NCBI RefSeq assembly: GCF_014839835.1
Contig: NC_071627.1
Location: forward strand, 4,341,001-4,405,000
Reading direction: 5' to 3'
DNA length: 64,000 bases
DNA from: Dryobates pubescens
Taxonomy: Eukaryota; Chordata; Aves; Piciformes; Picidae
Part shown: positions 30,301 to 40,510 of the stretch, in pieces
Layout of the letters: each line of letters begins with the position of its first letter
How positions within the stretch are numbered: the first letter of the stretch is position 1
Notes under the pieces: model-generated
What the model was told of the DNA's origin: nothing
The model's input: the letters and a program-made list of their open reading frames with translations, nothing else
The model's database searches: none
Made by a program: the position numbers and the translations under genes

Positions 30301-33300
30301 TCCCCACCACCCTCATCCGCAGCAAGGCCGACTGCCCCACCATGGAGGTACCCGGCGCCGCCCCCGGCGCCGCCCCCGGCGCCGCCCCCGGTGCCGCCCC
30401 TCGGGCTGCCCTGTCCCACCCAGCCCCGGCAGCTCCGCCCCCCCCGGCAGCTCCGCCCCCCCCGGCAGCTCCGCCCCCCCCGGCAGCTCCGCCCCCCCCG
30501 GCAGCTCCGCCCCCCCGGCAGCTCCGCCCCCCCCGGCAGCTCCGCCCCCCCCGGCAGCTCCGCCCCCCCCGGCAGCTCCGCCCCCCCCCGGCCTCCTGAG
30601 GCTGAGCCTCCCCGGGGTAGCACCAGGGGATGGAGGCTACAGGGAGGGACAGGGACAGGTTCTGGCTCTGCTCACTTGTGCCCTGGGATAGCACCAGGGG
30701 ATGGAGGCTGCAGGGAGGGACAGGGACAGGTTCTGGCTCTGCTCACTTGTGCCCTGGGAGAGCACCAGGGGATGGAGGCTGCAGGGAGGGACAGGGACAG
30801 GTTCTGGCTCTGCTCACTTGTGCCCTGGGAGAGCACCAGGGGATGGAGGCTGCAGGGAGGGACAGGGACAGGATCTGGCTCTGCTCACTTGTGCCCTGGG
30901 ATAGCACCAGGGGCAGGGGATGGATGGAGGCTGCAGGGAGGGACAGGGACAGGTTCTGCCTCTGCTCCCTTGTGCCCTGGGATAGCACCAGGGGATGGAG
31001 GCTGCAGGGAGGGACAGGGACAGGTTCTGCCTCTGCTCCCTTGTGCCCTGGGATAGCACCAGGGGATAGAGGCTGCAGGGAGGGACAGGGACAGGTTCTG
31101 CCTCTGCTCACTTGTGCCCTGGGAGAGCACCAGGGGATGGAGGCTGCAGGGAGGGACAGGGACAGGTTCTGCCTCTGCTCACTTGTGCCCTGGGAGAGCA
31201 CAAGAGGCAGTGGATAGAAACTACCGCACAGGAAGTTTCACCTCCAGCATGAGGGAAAACTTCTTGACTGTAAGGGTGACAGGGCCCTGGAGCAGGCTGC
31301 CCAGAGAGGTTGTGGAGTCTTCTCTGGAGGCTTTCAAGACCCTGTGTGACCTGTGCTAGATGATGTGGTCCTGCTCTGGCAAAGGAGGTTGGACCCAAAG
31401 GACCTGGGAGTGCTGGTGGGCAGCAAGTTCTGCATGGGACAGCAATGTGCCCTGGGGGCCAAGGAGGCCAGTGGGGTCCTGGGCTGCATTCAGAGGAGTG
31501 TGGCCAGCAGAGCCAGGGAGGATCTCCTCCCCCTCTACTCTGCCCTGCTGAGACCTCACCTAGAATATTGGATCCAGCTCTGGGCTCCCCAGTTCAAGAG
31601 GGACAGGGATCTGCTGGAGAGAGTCCAAGGGGGGGCTACAAGGATGCTGAAGGGACTGCAGCACTGCCTGGGGAGGAGAGGCTGAGAGCCCTGGGGCTGT
31701 TCAGTCTGGAGAGGAGAAGGCTGAGCAGGGGTCTAATCAATGTCTATCAATAGCTGAGGCCTGGAGGTCAGGAAGGAAGGTTCAGGGACAGCCTCTGCTC
31801 ACTGCACCCTGGGATAGGCCAAGGGACAATGGATGGAAACTCCAGCACAGGAGTTTCCACCTCAACAGGAGGAGGAACTTCTTCACTGTGAGGCTCCCAG
31901 AGGCCTGGAGCAGGCTGCCCAGAGGGGTTGTGGAGTCTCCTCTGGAGCCTTCCCAGCCCTGTCTGGATCTGTTCCTGTGTGCCCTGTGCTGGATTCTCTG
32001 CTCCTGCTCTGGCAGGGGGGTTGGACTGGAGTATTTCCAGAGGTCCCTTCCAACCCCTAACATGGTGTGAGCTGTGGTGCTGATGTCCTTGCAGGCTCAG
32101 ACCACGCTGACCACCAACGACATCGTCATCAGCAAGCTGACCCAGATCCTCTCCTACCTCCGGCAGGGGACCCGCAACAAGAAGCTCAAGAAGAAAGACA
32201 AAGGTAGGAGCTGGAGGGAGCTGAGTGGGAGAGCTTGAAGCATAGCCTCAAGGTGTGGCTTTGAGCTGGGAGAGGGGAGATTGAGGCTGGAGGTGAGGAA
32301 GAAATTCTTGGTAGTGAGGGTGGGGAGATGCTGGCACAGGCTGCCCAGGGAGGCTGTGGCTGCCTCCTGCCTGGAGGTGTTCCAGGCCAGGCTGGATGAG
32401 GCCCTGAGCAGCCTGGGCTGGAGGGGGTTGTCCCTGCCCATGACAGGGGGTGGGAGGTGAAATGAGCTTCAAGGTCCCTTCCCACCCAGCCCATTCCATG
32501 GTTCTTTGAGAGCTATTTGGGTTTGCCCTAAGGGTGGGAGCAGGAGGTGGGGGACTCAGAGGCCAGCAGCTCCCTGTAGGTCCCCAAGCACCATGTCCTG
32601 CAGGTCCTGGTCTGTGCCTGCAGCTCTCCCAGTCGTGGGCAGGGCCCACTGTCCTTGGGGACATGTCCCCTGGTGGGGTGGGGAACAGAAAGGCTTCCTG
32701 AGGTGCCCAAGAAGAAGCCAGACCCTCCTCCAGTCCCACTGCTGGGGCCAGGGCACAGTGCAGGGTGGGAATGTGTCTCTCACTGCTCTGCTGTCCCTGC
32801 AGGGAAGCTGGATGAGAAGAAGCCTCCTGAAGCTGATATGAAGTAAGTGGCTCCTTGCTCACAGGCTGTGGGGTCACAGCTGTGACCTAAGGAACATCTT
32901 CTAGACTCAGTGCTGGGTTCAGTGCTTTGGAGAGAGCTGCCTCTTGGCACCTGTGCTTTGGAGACAAGGTCTGGGTCTGATTGTAGGCTTGAGGCAGGCA
33001 AGGGCTCTCTTGTCCTGGAGCACAAGCAGCAGGTCTGGGCTGCAGGAGAGAGCAGGAATGCAGTGATGGCTCTGCCAGATCACCACAGGATTTGCACAGC
33101 ACAGAATCTCCTGGTTGGAAGAGACCTTGAGATGATTGAGTCCAACAATGACCTAACTTCTCTGTGCTGAGGAGAGGCTGAGGGGCTTGGGGCTGCTTGG
33201 CCTAGAGAAGAGGAGCCTGGGGGATACCTGATCAATGCTCAAAGGGTGGGTGGCAGGAGGATGGGGCCAGGCTCTGTTCAGTGGTGCCCAGTGCCAGCCC

Positions 33301-36300
33301 AAGGGGCAGTGGGCACAGGCTGGACCATCAGAAGCTCATCTGAAGATGAGGAGTTGCTTCTGTAATGGAAGGGTGCTGGAGCCCTGGAGCAGGCTGCCCA
33401 CAGAGGTGGTGGAGTCTCTGGAGAGATTCCAGACCCCCCTGGATGTGTTCCTGTGTGACCCTCTCTGGGTGCCCCTGCCTGGGCAGGGGGCTGGCCTGGA
33501 TGACCTCCAGAGCTCCCTTCCAGCCCCTGCCCTGCTGTGCTTCTCTGACCTCCCTGTACACAAACAGCTCTTAGATCATGTCCCTGACCTCCTCATCCAG
33601 AGGTTTTCTGACCACCTCCAGAGGTGGTGACTTCAGCAGCTCCCTGGGCAGCCTGGGCCAGTTCCTGATGACCCTTTTGGTGAAGACAGTTCGCTGGTAC
33701 CCAGCCTGAACCTCCCTCGGTGCAACCTGGGGTCCCTTCCTCTCGCCCCGCGCGGGAGCCGGAGGTGCCCTCGGGGCTTGCTCGTGGTTGCTGCGTTCCT
33801 CCCTCAGCAGGCTGCAGCTGGTGGGCTCTGCTCTGCTCGGGCAGCAGCCTGGCTGCAGGCTCTGTCTCTCCTGGCAGCATCTTCGAGGACATCGGGGACT
33901 ACGTGCCCTCCGCTGCCAAGGTGCCGCGGGAGAAGGAGCGGGAGCGGTACCGGGAGCGCGAGCGCGAGGAGGAGAAGAAGAGGCACAGCTACTTTGAGAA
34001 GCCCAAGGCTGACGATGAGGTGAGCCCCAGCCCCGGGCTGGCAGGCTGCTGGCGGTGCTCGGGGGTGGGCTGGAGGCCCCGGCCCTGCAGGTGCTGGGGA
34101 GCAGCCTGCATGCGGCCCTGGGCAGCCTGCTCTCGCTGGAGCTGCCCCTGCTGCCTGGGGAGGGTTGGGCAAGGCTGGCACAGGTTGCCCAGGGAGGTGC
34201 TTGGGAACTCATCCCTGGAGCTGTTCCAGGTGAGGCTGGACAGGGCTCTGGGCAAGCTGCTGTGGTGGAGGATGTCCCTGCTGGGTGCAGGGGGTTGGGA
34301 CTGGGTGAGCTTCGGAGGTCCCTTCCAGCCCAGAGCATTCGGTGGTTCTAAGGTGACCTCAGAAGGTCCCTTCCACCCTGCTGCCACCTGTGACTATGCC
34401 CTTGGGGCAGTGCCGCTGTGGGGTCACCCTGGTTGTGCTCCCCTACAGGCCAGGGTTCAGCTCCTGCTGAGCTCTGTCCAGCCAGGGGCTGGGGGGGTCT
34501 GGCCCTCCAGCACAGAGGGCAGGGCCACCGCTGGGCAGCAGCTCCTTGTGCTTGCCACCAAGAGTCTCCCAGGGGAGCTGCCAGCTGTGCAGCTGCCCCC
34601 TGCCAGCTCTCAGCTCTCCTGGCTGACTTGGTGTCTCTCCCTCTTCTTTGTAGCCCACAGACATTGACAAAGGTGAGGTGGCAGGGGTGGGGGCGTGGGG
34701 GAGGATGGTGGTGGAGGAGTGTGGGTGAGGGTTTGGGGGTGAGAGTGAGGCTGGAGGAGCATGGGGGAGGGTGAAGGGGAATGGATGGGGCTGTGGGGGG
34801 AGGGTAGAGGGGTGCTGGGGAGGGTTGGAGGTGTGGTGGAGGCATGGGAGAGGCTGGAGGTCTGGCTGGGGGCCAGAGGGGGGTCTGGCTGCTGGCCTGG
34901 CTGAGCTCTGCTGTCACAGAGGTGATGTGGGGAGGGCACTGCTGCCATGAGGGTTTGGGGGTGCAGATCCTTCCCTGTCAGCAGAGCAGCTCCAGCAACC
35001 CTCTGCTGGCTGTGAGCTGGGTTGGGGTCTCCAGGGAGCAGCCCATCCCTGCCTGTTCTCAGACTGGTTTGCTGCTGCTGGCTGTGGCCCTGGCTCCTCC
35101 CTCACCTGCAGCCTGCCCTCTTCCTGTGCCCCCATGCCAGTCACTGTGTGCAGGAGGGCTCTGCCCAGCCCCAGCTGCGCTGTGGTGAGCTTCTCCTCCC
35201 CCAACCCTCCCCCTGCTGCTCTCTGCTCCAGGGCCTGGCTCAGCCAAGGAGCTCATCAAGTCCATCAACGAGAAGTTTGCTGGAGCTGCTGGCTGGGAAG
35301 GACCAGAGGCATATCCTTTACTGTCCCCCAGCCTGGGACAGGCTTCCCCTGCCCAAGCAGGGCCATGTGCTTGTCCATCCTTCCTTCCCTGGGGGTGGCT
35401 CTCCTGTGGCAGACCAATGCCAGCCAGACCTTGCTACTCCTGCACCGGACGGGAGCTCTGTGGCCTCCTGCTCGCTGGTGGTAAGGCAGGAGGTGGCTCA
35501 GGCCTCAGCTGCAAGGCCACCTGGTGGAGCTTTCCTTGACCAGTGCCACCCTGAAGAAGCCAGAAGACAAGAAGCAGCTGGGGGACTTCTTTGGCATGTC
35601 CAACAGCTACGCCGAGTGCTACCCTGCCACGTAAGGAAGCTGCCAGCGGCTGGGCTGGGGGCAGGGGGCACGAGGGGCTGCTGGGCTGTGCCTGCCAGGG
35701 CTTGGGCAGCATCCCCCTTACTCCCTGGGAGGAGCAGGCCTGGTCTTGCCTGGGCTTCCACTGCTGTTAAAGTGCTCCCCAGGGCCCTGGCTCTGGCAGA
35801 CCTTGGCCTTTCCTGCTGGCAGTGACCACCTGGCTCTGCTGCCCCAGGGTGCCAGGAGAGGTGGAGGTGGGTGGGAGCCTGCTGGGTGCCCTGTGATTGA
35901 TGTCCTCAAGCTGTGGCTGCAGCGTGGTTCCTTGGCAGAAGAGCTTGTGGTGCAGAGCCACCTGAGGAGCTTTTGGGTGCCCCTGTGGCACAGCTCACCT
36001 GCAGGGGCTGCAGCTGCAGGGGCTGCTCTGAGGGCCAGGAGCTGAGGTCTCACTCTGAGGCCTCTAGAGATGGCTCCAGGGTCCTGATCCATGCCCTGTG
36101 GACCCACTCCTGATCTTTTCTTTGCTGGCCAGGATGGATGACATGGCTGTGGACAGCGATGAAGAGGTGGACTACAGCAAGATGGACCAGGTGTGGTGTC
36201 AGCAGCACAGCAGGCAGAGAGGAACCCATGGCAGAGGAGCAGAGGGGTTGAGTGCCCCAGGGTTGGGTGTTGAGGGATTGCTGCTCTGCTGTGTGCCTGC

Positions 36301-39195
36301 CTCTGAGTGGCATCTGTGGTCTAGGGAGCAAATGGGGTGCTGGGAGTTGAGCAGGAGGTGCTGGGCATGTGTCCTGATCCGTCTGAGCTCCCTGCCCACT
36401 GAATCTCCTGCCTGGGGCTCTTCTGCTATGGAGACAGAGAGAGCTGGAGAGGAGAAGGCTCCCAGGAGACCTTCTTGTGGCCTTCCAGTATCTGCAGGGG
36501 GCTACAAGAAAGCTGGGAAGGGACTTTTTAGGGTGTCAGGGAGTGATAGGACTGAGGGGATGGATCCATGCTAGAGGAGGGGAGAGTTAGATTGGATATC
36601 AGGAAGTTCCCCATGAGGGTGGTGAGACACTGGCACAGGTTGCCCAGGGAGGTGGTGGCAGCCTCATCCCTGGAGGTTTTGAAAGCCAGGCTGGGTGTGC
36701 CTGTGAGCAACCTGCTGTAGTGGCAGGTTGGGGTTTGGGGGCAGGTTGGGGGTTCCAAACCGCCCCCTGCCATGGTGGGGTTTGGAACTGGATGGTCCTT
36801 GAGGTCCCTTCCAACCATGACAGTTCTATGACTCTATGATCCTGGAGCCAAGGCCACTCTGGGCACACAAGGCCATTGAACTGGGGCTGGTGGAGGTCTT
36901 GCCTGGGTCCCTGGGGCTGCGTTAGAAGCCCTGGGCAGCGTCAGCTGAGGAGCTGCTCTGAGTCCTCCTTCCTCTGCAGGGCAACAAGAAAGGGCCCCTG
37001 GGGCGCTGGGACTTCGACACGCAAGAGGAGTACAGCGAGTACATGAACAACAAAGAGGCTCTGCCCAAGTGAGTGCAGCCCTGGGGAGGGCTGGGCGAGG
37101 AGCCCACAGCACCAGGAGGACCTGGAGCTGCTGGAGAGGGGCCAGAGGAGGCCACCAAGATGAGCAGAGCCTGGAGAGCCTCCCCTGTGGGCACAGGCTG
37201 GGAGAGTTGGGGCTGTTCAGCCTGGAGAAGAGAAGGCTCCAGGGAGACCTCAGAGCAGCCTTCCAGTGCCTGAAGGGCTCCAGGAGAGCTGGGGAGGGAC
37301 TTTGGACAAGGGCTGGGAGTGCCAGGACCAGGGACAATGGCTTTGAGCTGGGAGAGGGCAGATTTGGGTTGGACATCAGGAGGAAGTTCTGCACAGTGAG
37401 GCTGGGGAGAGCCTGGCACAGGTTGCCCAGGGAGGCTGTGGCTGCCTCCTGCCTGGAGGTGTTCCAGGCCAGGCTGGATGAGGCCCTGAGCAGCCTGGGC
37501 TGGTGGGAGGTGTCCCTGCCCATGGCAGGGGCTTGGAGCTGGGTGATCTTGAAGGTCCCTTCCAGCCCAGCCCATGCTGTGGTTCTGGGTGGGGATGGCC
37601 AAAGCTGGGGCCTGAGGGAGTTCAAGGCAAAGTGGAGGCTCCCTGTGCCCGGTGGCTCCTCGAGCTCTGTCTCCTTCCCCAGGGCAGCCTTCCAGTACGG
37701 GATCAAGATGTCAGAGGGACGCAAAACGCGGCGCTTCAAGGAGACCAACGACAAGGCCGAGCTGGACCGGCAGTGGAAGAAGATCAGCGCGGTGAGGGCA
37801 CAGCAGCGGCCGGCGGCCGGGGGGCGGGGAGGAGGAGCGGCCGGCGGCGGCCCCGGGGGCGGGGAGGAGGAGCGGCCGGCGGCGGCCCCGGGGGCGGGGA
37901 GGAGGAGCGGCCGGCGGCGGCCCCGGGGGCGGGGAGGAGGAGCGGCCGGCGGCGGCCCCGGGGCCGGGGAGGAGGAGCGGCCGGCGGCGGCCCCGGGGCC
38001 GGGGAGGAGGAGCGGCCGGCGGCGGCCCCGGGGCCGGGGAGGAGGAGCGGCCGGCGGCGGCCCCGGGGCCGGGGAGGAGGAGCGGCCGGCGGCGGCCCCG
38101 GGGGCGGGGAGGAGGAGCGGCCGGCGGCGGCCCCGGGGCGGGGAGGAGGAGCGGCCGGCGGCCCCGGGGCCGGGGAGGAGGAGCGGCCGGCGGCCCGGGC
38201 AGTCCAGCACAGCCCCTACCACCTCCTGCCCTTTGCTGCTCTGGTCTGGGCTCCCTCCACCTCCTGCCCTTTGCTGCCCTGGTCTGGGCTCCCTCCGCCT
38301 CCTGCCCTTTGCTGCCCTGGGCTCTGCTGCTGTGCTGTGCAGTGGGGAAGGTTCTCCAGAAGCTGTTAAATATCTGGGGGCTCCAGGCCTGTGGCAGCAT
38401 CTGGAGCTGCTTTTGGAGCTCTGGAAGCCATCCTGCTGCTGGAGGCTTTCTGCTCCAGGCTCTGCAGCAGATGTGTCTGTTCAAAAAGGACAGCTCAGGG
38501 CCATCCAGAGGGGGGGTTGGAGGGGACAGGGCATGTGTGGTGGCTCCCTCTGCTCTAACTGCCAGAGCTGGGGCCTGTCCTGGCAGGGTGAGCTGGCAGG
38601 AGCATCCCAACAGTATGGGATAGGCATGGGGAAGGTGAGAAGGGCCTTTGGTGGCTAGAGGAAAGGGGGAACAGACCAAGCTTCTCCTGACTTGGGGCTC
38701 ACCTCAGCTTGCTCTGGGCTGGGCACAGCTCTCCCCAGCTGTATCTTGCCCGCTGTGGGCAGCAGCTGCCCTGAGACTGAAGGGGACTTTGTGCTTTCTC
38801 TGCAGATCATCGAGAAGAGGAAGAAGCTGGAGGCTGATGGGTGAGTGAAGCTTCTGCTCCTGGGCCTGGCTGTCCCCTGCCACCTCACACAGGGGCTGCA
38901 GCTGGGCAGAGACCTCCCCAAGGGGTCTGGGCATGGAAGGGGAGCAGAGAACGTTTGGGTTCAGGGCAGCTCTGCCCTGGGCCAGGGGTGGGTGCTGGGC
39001 TGGGAGCAGACACTTGCAGCTCTTCCTTGACCCAAGGAGCTCATGGGGACCCCTTAACCATTCTGTGGGGTGAATCTGTGGCTCTTTATGCTGTGCCCTG
39101 GGTGGGAGGGGGATGGAGCTGCCTGCCATCTGTCCTCACCACCCTCCTGCCTCTCTGTCTCCTCCAGGGTGGAGGTGAAGCGTCCCAAGTACTGA
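24313..39195 (+). CDS. IK: IK (RED), spliceosome B-complex factor
   Basis: IK/RED joins the precatalytic spliceosome with SMU1 and acts in nuclear pre-mRNA splicing. Twenty coding exons keep phase: 24313-24328, 24855-24921, 25108-25200, 25855-25914, 26982-27149, 27234-27348, 28089-28159, 28242-28288, 30184-30347, 32095-32203, 32803-32842, 33878-34019, 34654-34672, 35232-35310, 35550-35630, 36133-36190, 36980-37068, 37683-37791, 38806-38840, 39168-39195. The product is 529 aa against 557 in human. Near-identical blocks include [60 protein letters not shown] and the end GVEVKRPKY. The Arg-Glu/Asp repeat is very short ([20 protein letters not shown]), which explains the length difference. The exon 14-15 intron is U12-type AT-AC. 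Poly(A) signals follow at 39380 and 39390. Confidence 0.97.
24600..24705 (+). mobile_element. CR1 LINE 3' tail in IK intron 1
   Basis: Plus tail gggggatgagctttaaggcc then ccttccaacccgaaccgttc, ending in ctgtggtgctctg. Confidence 0.8.
25303..25595 (-). mobile_element. CR1 LINE 3' fragment in IK intron 3
   Basis: Reversed tail with two gaatcacagaatcac words, then 'tggaaaagacctcagagatc' and the coding end to ttgttctgccactgcttgcc. Confidence 0.9.
26305..26740 (-). mobile_element. CR1 LINE 3' fragment in IK intron 4
   Basis: Reversed tail 'cttgggttggaagggacctt', block 'ccaggctgctcagggcctca', and the coding end to ctcagcctgtccccacagga. Confidence 0.9.
26790..26940 (+). repeat. 21-bp minisatellite, ~7 copies, in IK intron 4
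   Basis: The unit gggggcagcaggggcaggtct repeats, with ggga in place of gggg in some copies. The array ends about 40 bp before the exon 5 acceptor at 26981. Confidence 0.93.
27440..27975 (+). mobile_element. CR1 LINE fragment in IK intron 6
   Basis: Plus-oriented C-terminal region from ggaatcctgcccctctgctc to the tail 'ggtgccttccaaccagatgc'. It ends about 110 bp before the exon 7 acceptor. Confidence 0.9.
28480..28765 (+). mobile_element. CR1 LINE 3' fragment in IK intron 8
   Basis: Diverged plus copy from 'gtgacaggacaagaggaggt' to 'ttggaagggaccttggagag'. It meets an inverted fragment at about 28770. Confidence 0.7.
28775..29065 (-). mobile_element. CR1 LINE 3' fragments in IK intron 8
   Basis: Two reversed tails: 'caggttggaaaaggtccttg' at about 28790, and 'actgggaagggacctccaaa' at about 28972 preceded by cacagaatcacagagcag. 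Probably two separate insertions. Confidence 0.75.
29358..29430 (+). pseudogene. tRNA-Glu(CUC)-like pseudogene
   Basis: The core 'ggctagcagttaggattcct' matches the tRNA-Glu D arm. It is followed by an anticodon stem CCTGG/CCAGG enclosing the loop GTCTCAC (anticodon CTC). The T arm is degenerate: the B box reads ggtttggctgg instead of GGTTCGANTCC and its stem does not close. It is probably a dead tRNA or the head of a tRNA-derived element. It lies in IK intron 8, sense. Confidence 0.6.
29440..30110 (+). mobile_element. CR1 LINE fragment in IK intron 8
   Basis: Plus-oriented copy from 'gagaagctcagcaggagcca' to the tail 'gagctcccttccagccctga' ending in caattctgatcc. It lies about 70 bp upstream of the exon 9 acceptor. 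Confidence 0.91.
30348..30600 (+). repeat. GC-rich tandem arrays directly after the IK exon 9 donor
   Basis: The donor gtacccggcgccgcccccgg itself begins a 12-bp array of four ggcgccgccccc units (30352-30400). It is followed by about ten copies of a 16-18-bp unit, cggcagctccgccccccc (30425-30597). Confidence 0.93.
30612..31207 (+). repeat. 71-bp minisatellite, ~8 copies, in IK intron 9
   Basis: The unit contains agcaccaggggatggaggct, then gcagggagggacagggacag, and ends cacttgtgccctggga. Starts at 30630 and 30701 show the 71-bp period. Variants ctctgctcc and ctctgctca form two blocks, so units were copied in groups. Confidence 0.95.
31205..31385 (+). mobile_element. CR1 LINE 3' fragment in IK intron 9
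   Basis: Plus copy, 'ggagcaggctgcccagagag' to ctctggcaaaggaggttgga. It is cut off at the tail, where the next CR1 begins. Confidence 0.85.
31386..32075 (+). mobile_element. CR1 LINE, long copy in IK intron 9
   Basis: Plus copy from the coding phrase [20 protein letters not shown] to the tail 'ggtcccttccaacccctaac'. It ends about 20 bp before the exon 10 acceptor region. Confidence 0.92.
32250..32515 (+). mobile_element. CR1 LINE 3' fragment in IK intron 10
   Basis: Plus copy, 'gaggctggaggtgaggaaga' to aaggtcccttcccacccagc, with the tail cattccatggttctttg. Confidence 0.9.
33090..33165 (-). mobile_element. CR1 LINE 3' tail in IK intron 11
   Basis: Reversed tail, cagaatctcctggttggaag then 'agaccttgagatgattgagt'. 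Only the last 75 bp of the element remain. Confidence 0.8.
33166..33540 (+). mobile_element. CR1 LINE fragment in IK intron 11
   Basis: Plus copy, 'gaggagaggctgaggggctt' to agctcccttccagcccctgc. It directly abuts opposite-strand copies on both sides. Confidence 0.85.
33545..33730 (-). mobile_element. CR1 LINE fragment in IK intron 11
   Basis: Reversed copy with 'gtgacttcagcagctccctg' and cagcctgaacctccctcggt. Its tail side is diverged. Confidence 0.72.
34120..34360 (+). mobile_element. CR1 LINE 3' fragment in IK intron 12
   Basis: Plus copy, 'aggctggcacaggttgccca' to cggaggtcccttccagccca, tail cattcggtggttc. Confidence 0.88.
34680..34880 (+). repeat. G-rich degenerate repeat in IK intron 13
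   Basis: An irregular run of gggtgaggg, gtggaggag and tgggggagg words without a strict period. It begins about 7 bp after the exon 13 donor. Confidence 0.6.
35311..35549 (+). other. U12-type AT-AC intron in IK
   Basis: The intron starts with atatcctttactg, an exact minor-spliceosome AT donor (ATATCCTTT). It ends with a branch-point match TTCCTTGAC at 35532-35540 and an AC acceptor 10 nt after the branch adenosine. Joining 35310 to 35550 gives EGPEALKKPED, aligned without a gap to human EGTESLKKPED. No GT donor restores this frame. Confidence 0.9.
36410..36845 (+). mobile_element. CR1 LINE fragment with intact 3' end in IK intron 16
   Basis: Plus copy running from the coding end to the tail 'tgaggtcccttccaaccatg'. 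It finishes with the classic ttctatgactctatgatcc 3' terminus. Confidence 0.93.
37100..37590 (+). mobile_element. CR1 LINE fragment in IK intron 17
   Basis: Plus copy from 'caggaggacctggagctgct' to 'gaaggtcccttccagcccag', tail catgctgtggttctgg. Confidence 0.92.
37805..38200 (+). repeat. ~35-bp GC-rich minisatellite in IK intron 18
   Basis: About 11 copies of a unit containing ggggaggaggagcggccggc and ggcggccccggggc. It starts about 15 bp after the exon 18 donor. It produces long false frames on both strands and many G-runs. Confidence 0.95.
38201..38805 (+). other. Rest of IK intron 18
   Basis: Three short copies of 'ctcctgccctttgctgccct' occur at 38222-38320. The rest is unique intronic sequence with no further feature seen. 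Confidence 0.5.
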
Positions 39196-39379
39196 AGCCT
39201 GCAGCATCTCCTGCAGCTCCTGGCTCGCTGGGTGCTGTCCTCCTGGAGCTTGCTGGTTTGCTCTCCCTGTCCACACTTTTCTGCTCTGGGCTGGGCCAGC
39301 TGTGTCCCCTGCCAGCCTTGTGCTGTGGGGCTGTGCTGAGCCCCCACTCCCCTCCCTGCTGTATAAATGTTTTAGCTGT

Positions 39380-39395
39380 AATAAAAGTGAATAAA
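39380..39395 (+). terminator. IK poly(A) signals, two AATAAA
   Basis: Two canonical hexamers at 39380 and 39390, about 190 bp after the IK stop codon, in an A/T-rich pocket typical of a true 3' end. Confidence 0.9.
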
Positions 39396-39699
39396 CTCTG
39401 CATGAGGCTCTGGGTGTGGGGCTAGGGACCAGGCATGGGCTGGGGTCAGGGCAGCAGGGGGCCCATTAGGCCCTCACAGGGCCAGCCCCAGCTGAGGCTG
39501 TTTACTGGGGGAGCCTTCTGGGGTGGGGGACAGGCACCTCCTGCCCAGCCCTGGGCAGAATTAGCAAACAAGGCTGGTTGAGGGAAATACCCAAGCTGAG
39601 CAGCTCCTGCCTCAGTCTGTGGGGAAAAAAGGGGACCCCTGTGTGGGGACAGCCTGAAGGAAGGGACAGCAGGAGTGGGCCCCAGTGGTGCTTCACACC

Positions 39700-40510
39700 T
39701 CTGTTGGTGACAGGGGCTGGAGGCACCTTCAGCAAAGTTGCTGTTGACACCAAGCTGTGTGGTGCAGTTGATGTGCTGAAGGGAAGAGATGGCAGCAGAG
39801 GCATCTGGACAGGCTGGAGAGGTGAACCCATGAGGTTCTACATGGCCATGGTCCTGCAACTGGGCTGGGGCAACTCCTGGGAGCAATCCAGCCTGGGGAT
39901 GAAGGGCTGGAGAGCAGCCCTGGGGAGAAGGACTTGGGGGTGCAAAGCTGACACTGCCAGCCCAGCCCTAGCCTGGGCTGATCCCCAGCAGGGGCAGGGA
40001 GGGGATTCTGCCCCTCTGCTGTGCTCTGCTGAGACCTCCCCTGCAGTGCTGGGGCAGCTCTGAAGTCCTCAGCACAGACAGGGACCTGGTGGAGCAGGGC
40101 CAGAGGAGGCCACAGCAATGCTGGCAGGGCTGGAAGCCCTCTGCTGTGAGGCCAGGCTGAGAGGGTTGGGGTTGTGCAGCCTGGAGAAGGCAAGGCTCCA
40201 GGGGCCCCTCCTGGGGGCCTTGCAGTGTTTAAAGGGCCTAGAAGAAAGCTGGGGAGGGTCTCTTCTCAGGAAGTGTAGTGACAGGACAAGGAGTGATGGT
40301 TTGAAACTGAAAGAGGGAGATACATGTTAGAAGGAAAAAATTGTGCACTGGGAAGGTGCTGAGACCCTGGTCCAGGCTCCTCAGAACTATTCCAGGTGAG
40401 GTTGTTTGGAGCTCTGAGCATCCTGCTCTCGTTGCAGCTGTCCCTGCTGGCTGCAGGGGGGTGGACTGGATGAGCTTTAAGGTTGTTTCCATCCCAGCCT
40501 ATCCCATGAG
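39700..40510 (+). mobile_element. CR1 LINE copy between IK and WDR55
   Basis: Plus copy from the RT-proximal phrase 'aaagttgctgttgacaccaa' to the tail 'gatgagctttaaggttgttt'. It is diverged and fills most of the intergenic gap. Confidence 0.88.

Noticed and set aside
35300-35320. GC-AG reading of the IK exon 14 donor (gag|gcatat)
   Set aside because: It lacks the GCAAGT context and does not give the human-like join. The AT-AC reading matches donor, branch site and frame.
35541-35550. AG acceptor for the same intron (ending at 35543)
   Set aside because: Possible for some U12 introns, but it adds two residues absent from the human protein. AC at 35548-35549 is preferred.
37069-38658. 529-aa plus-strand frame
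   Set aside because: It runs through CR1, IK exon 18 and a GC minisatellite. Only the exon 18 part is coding.
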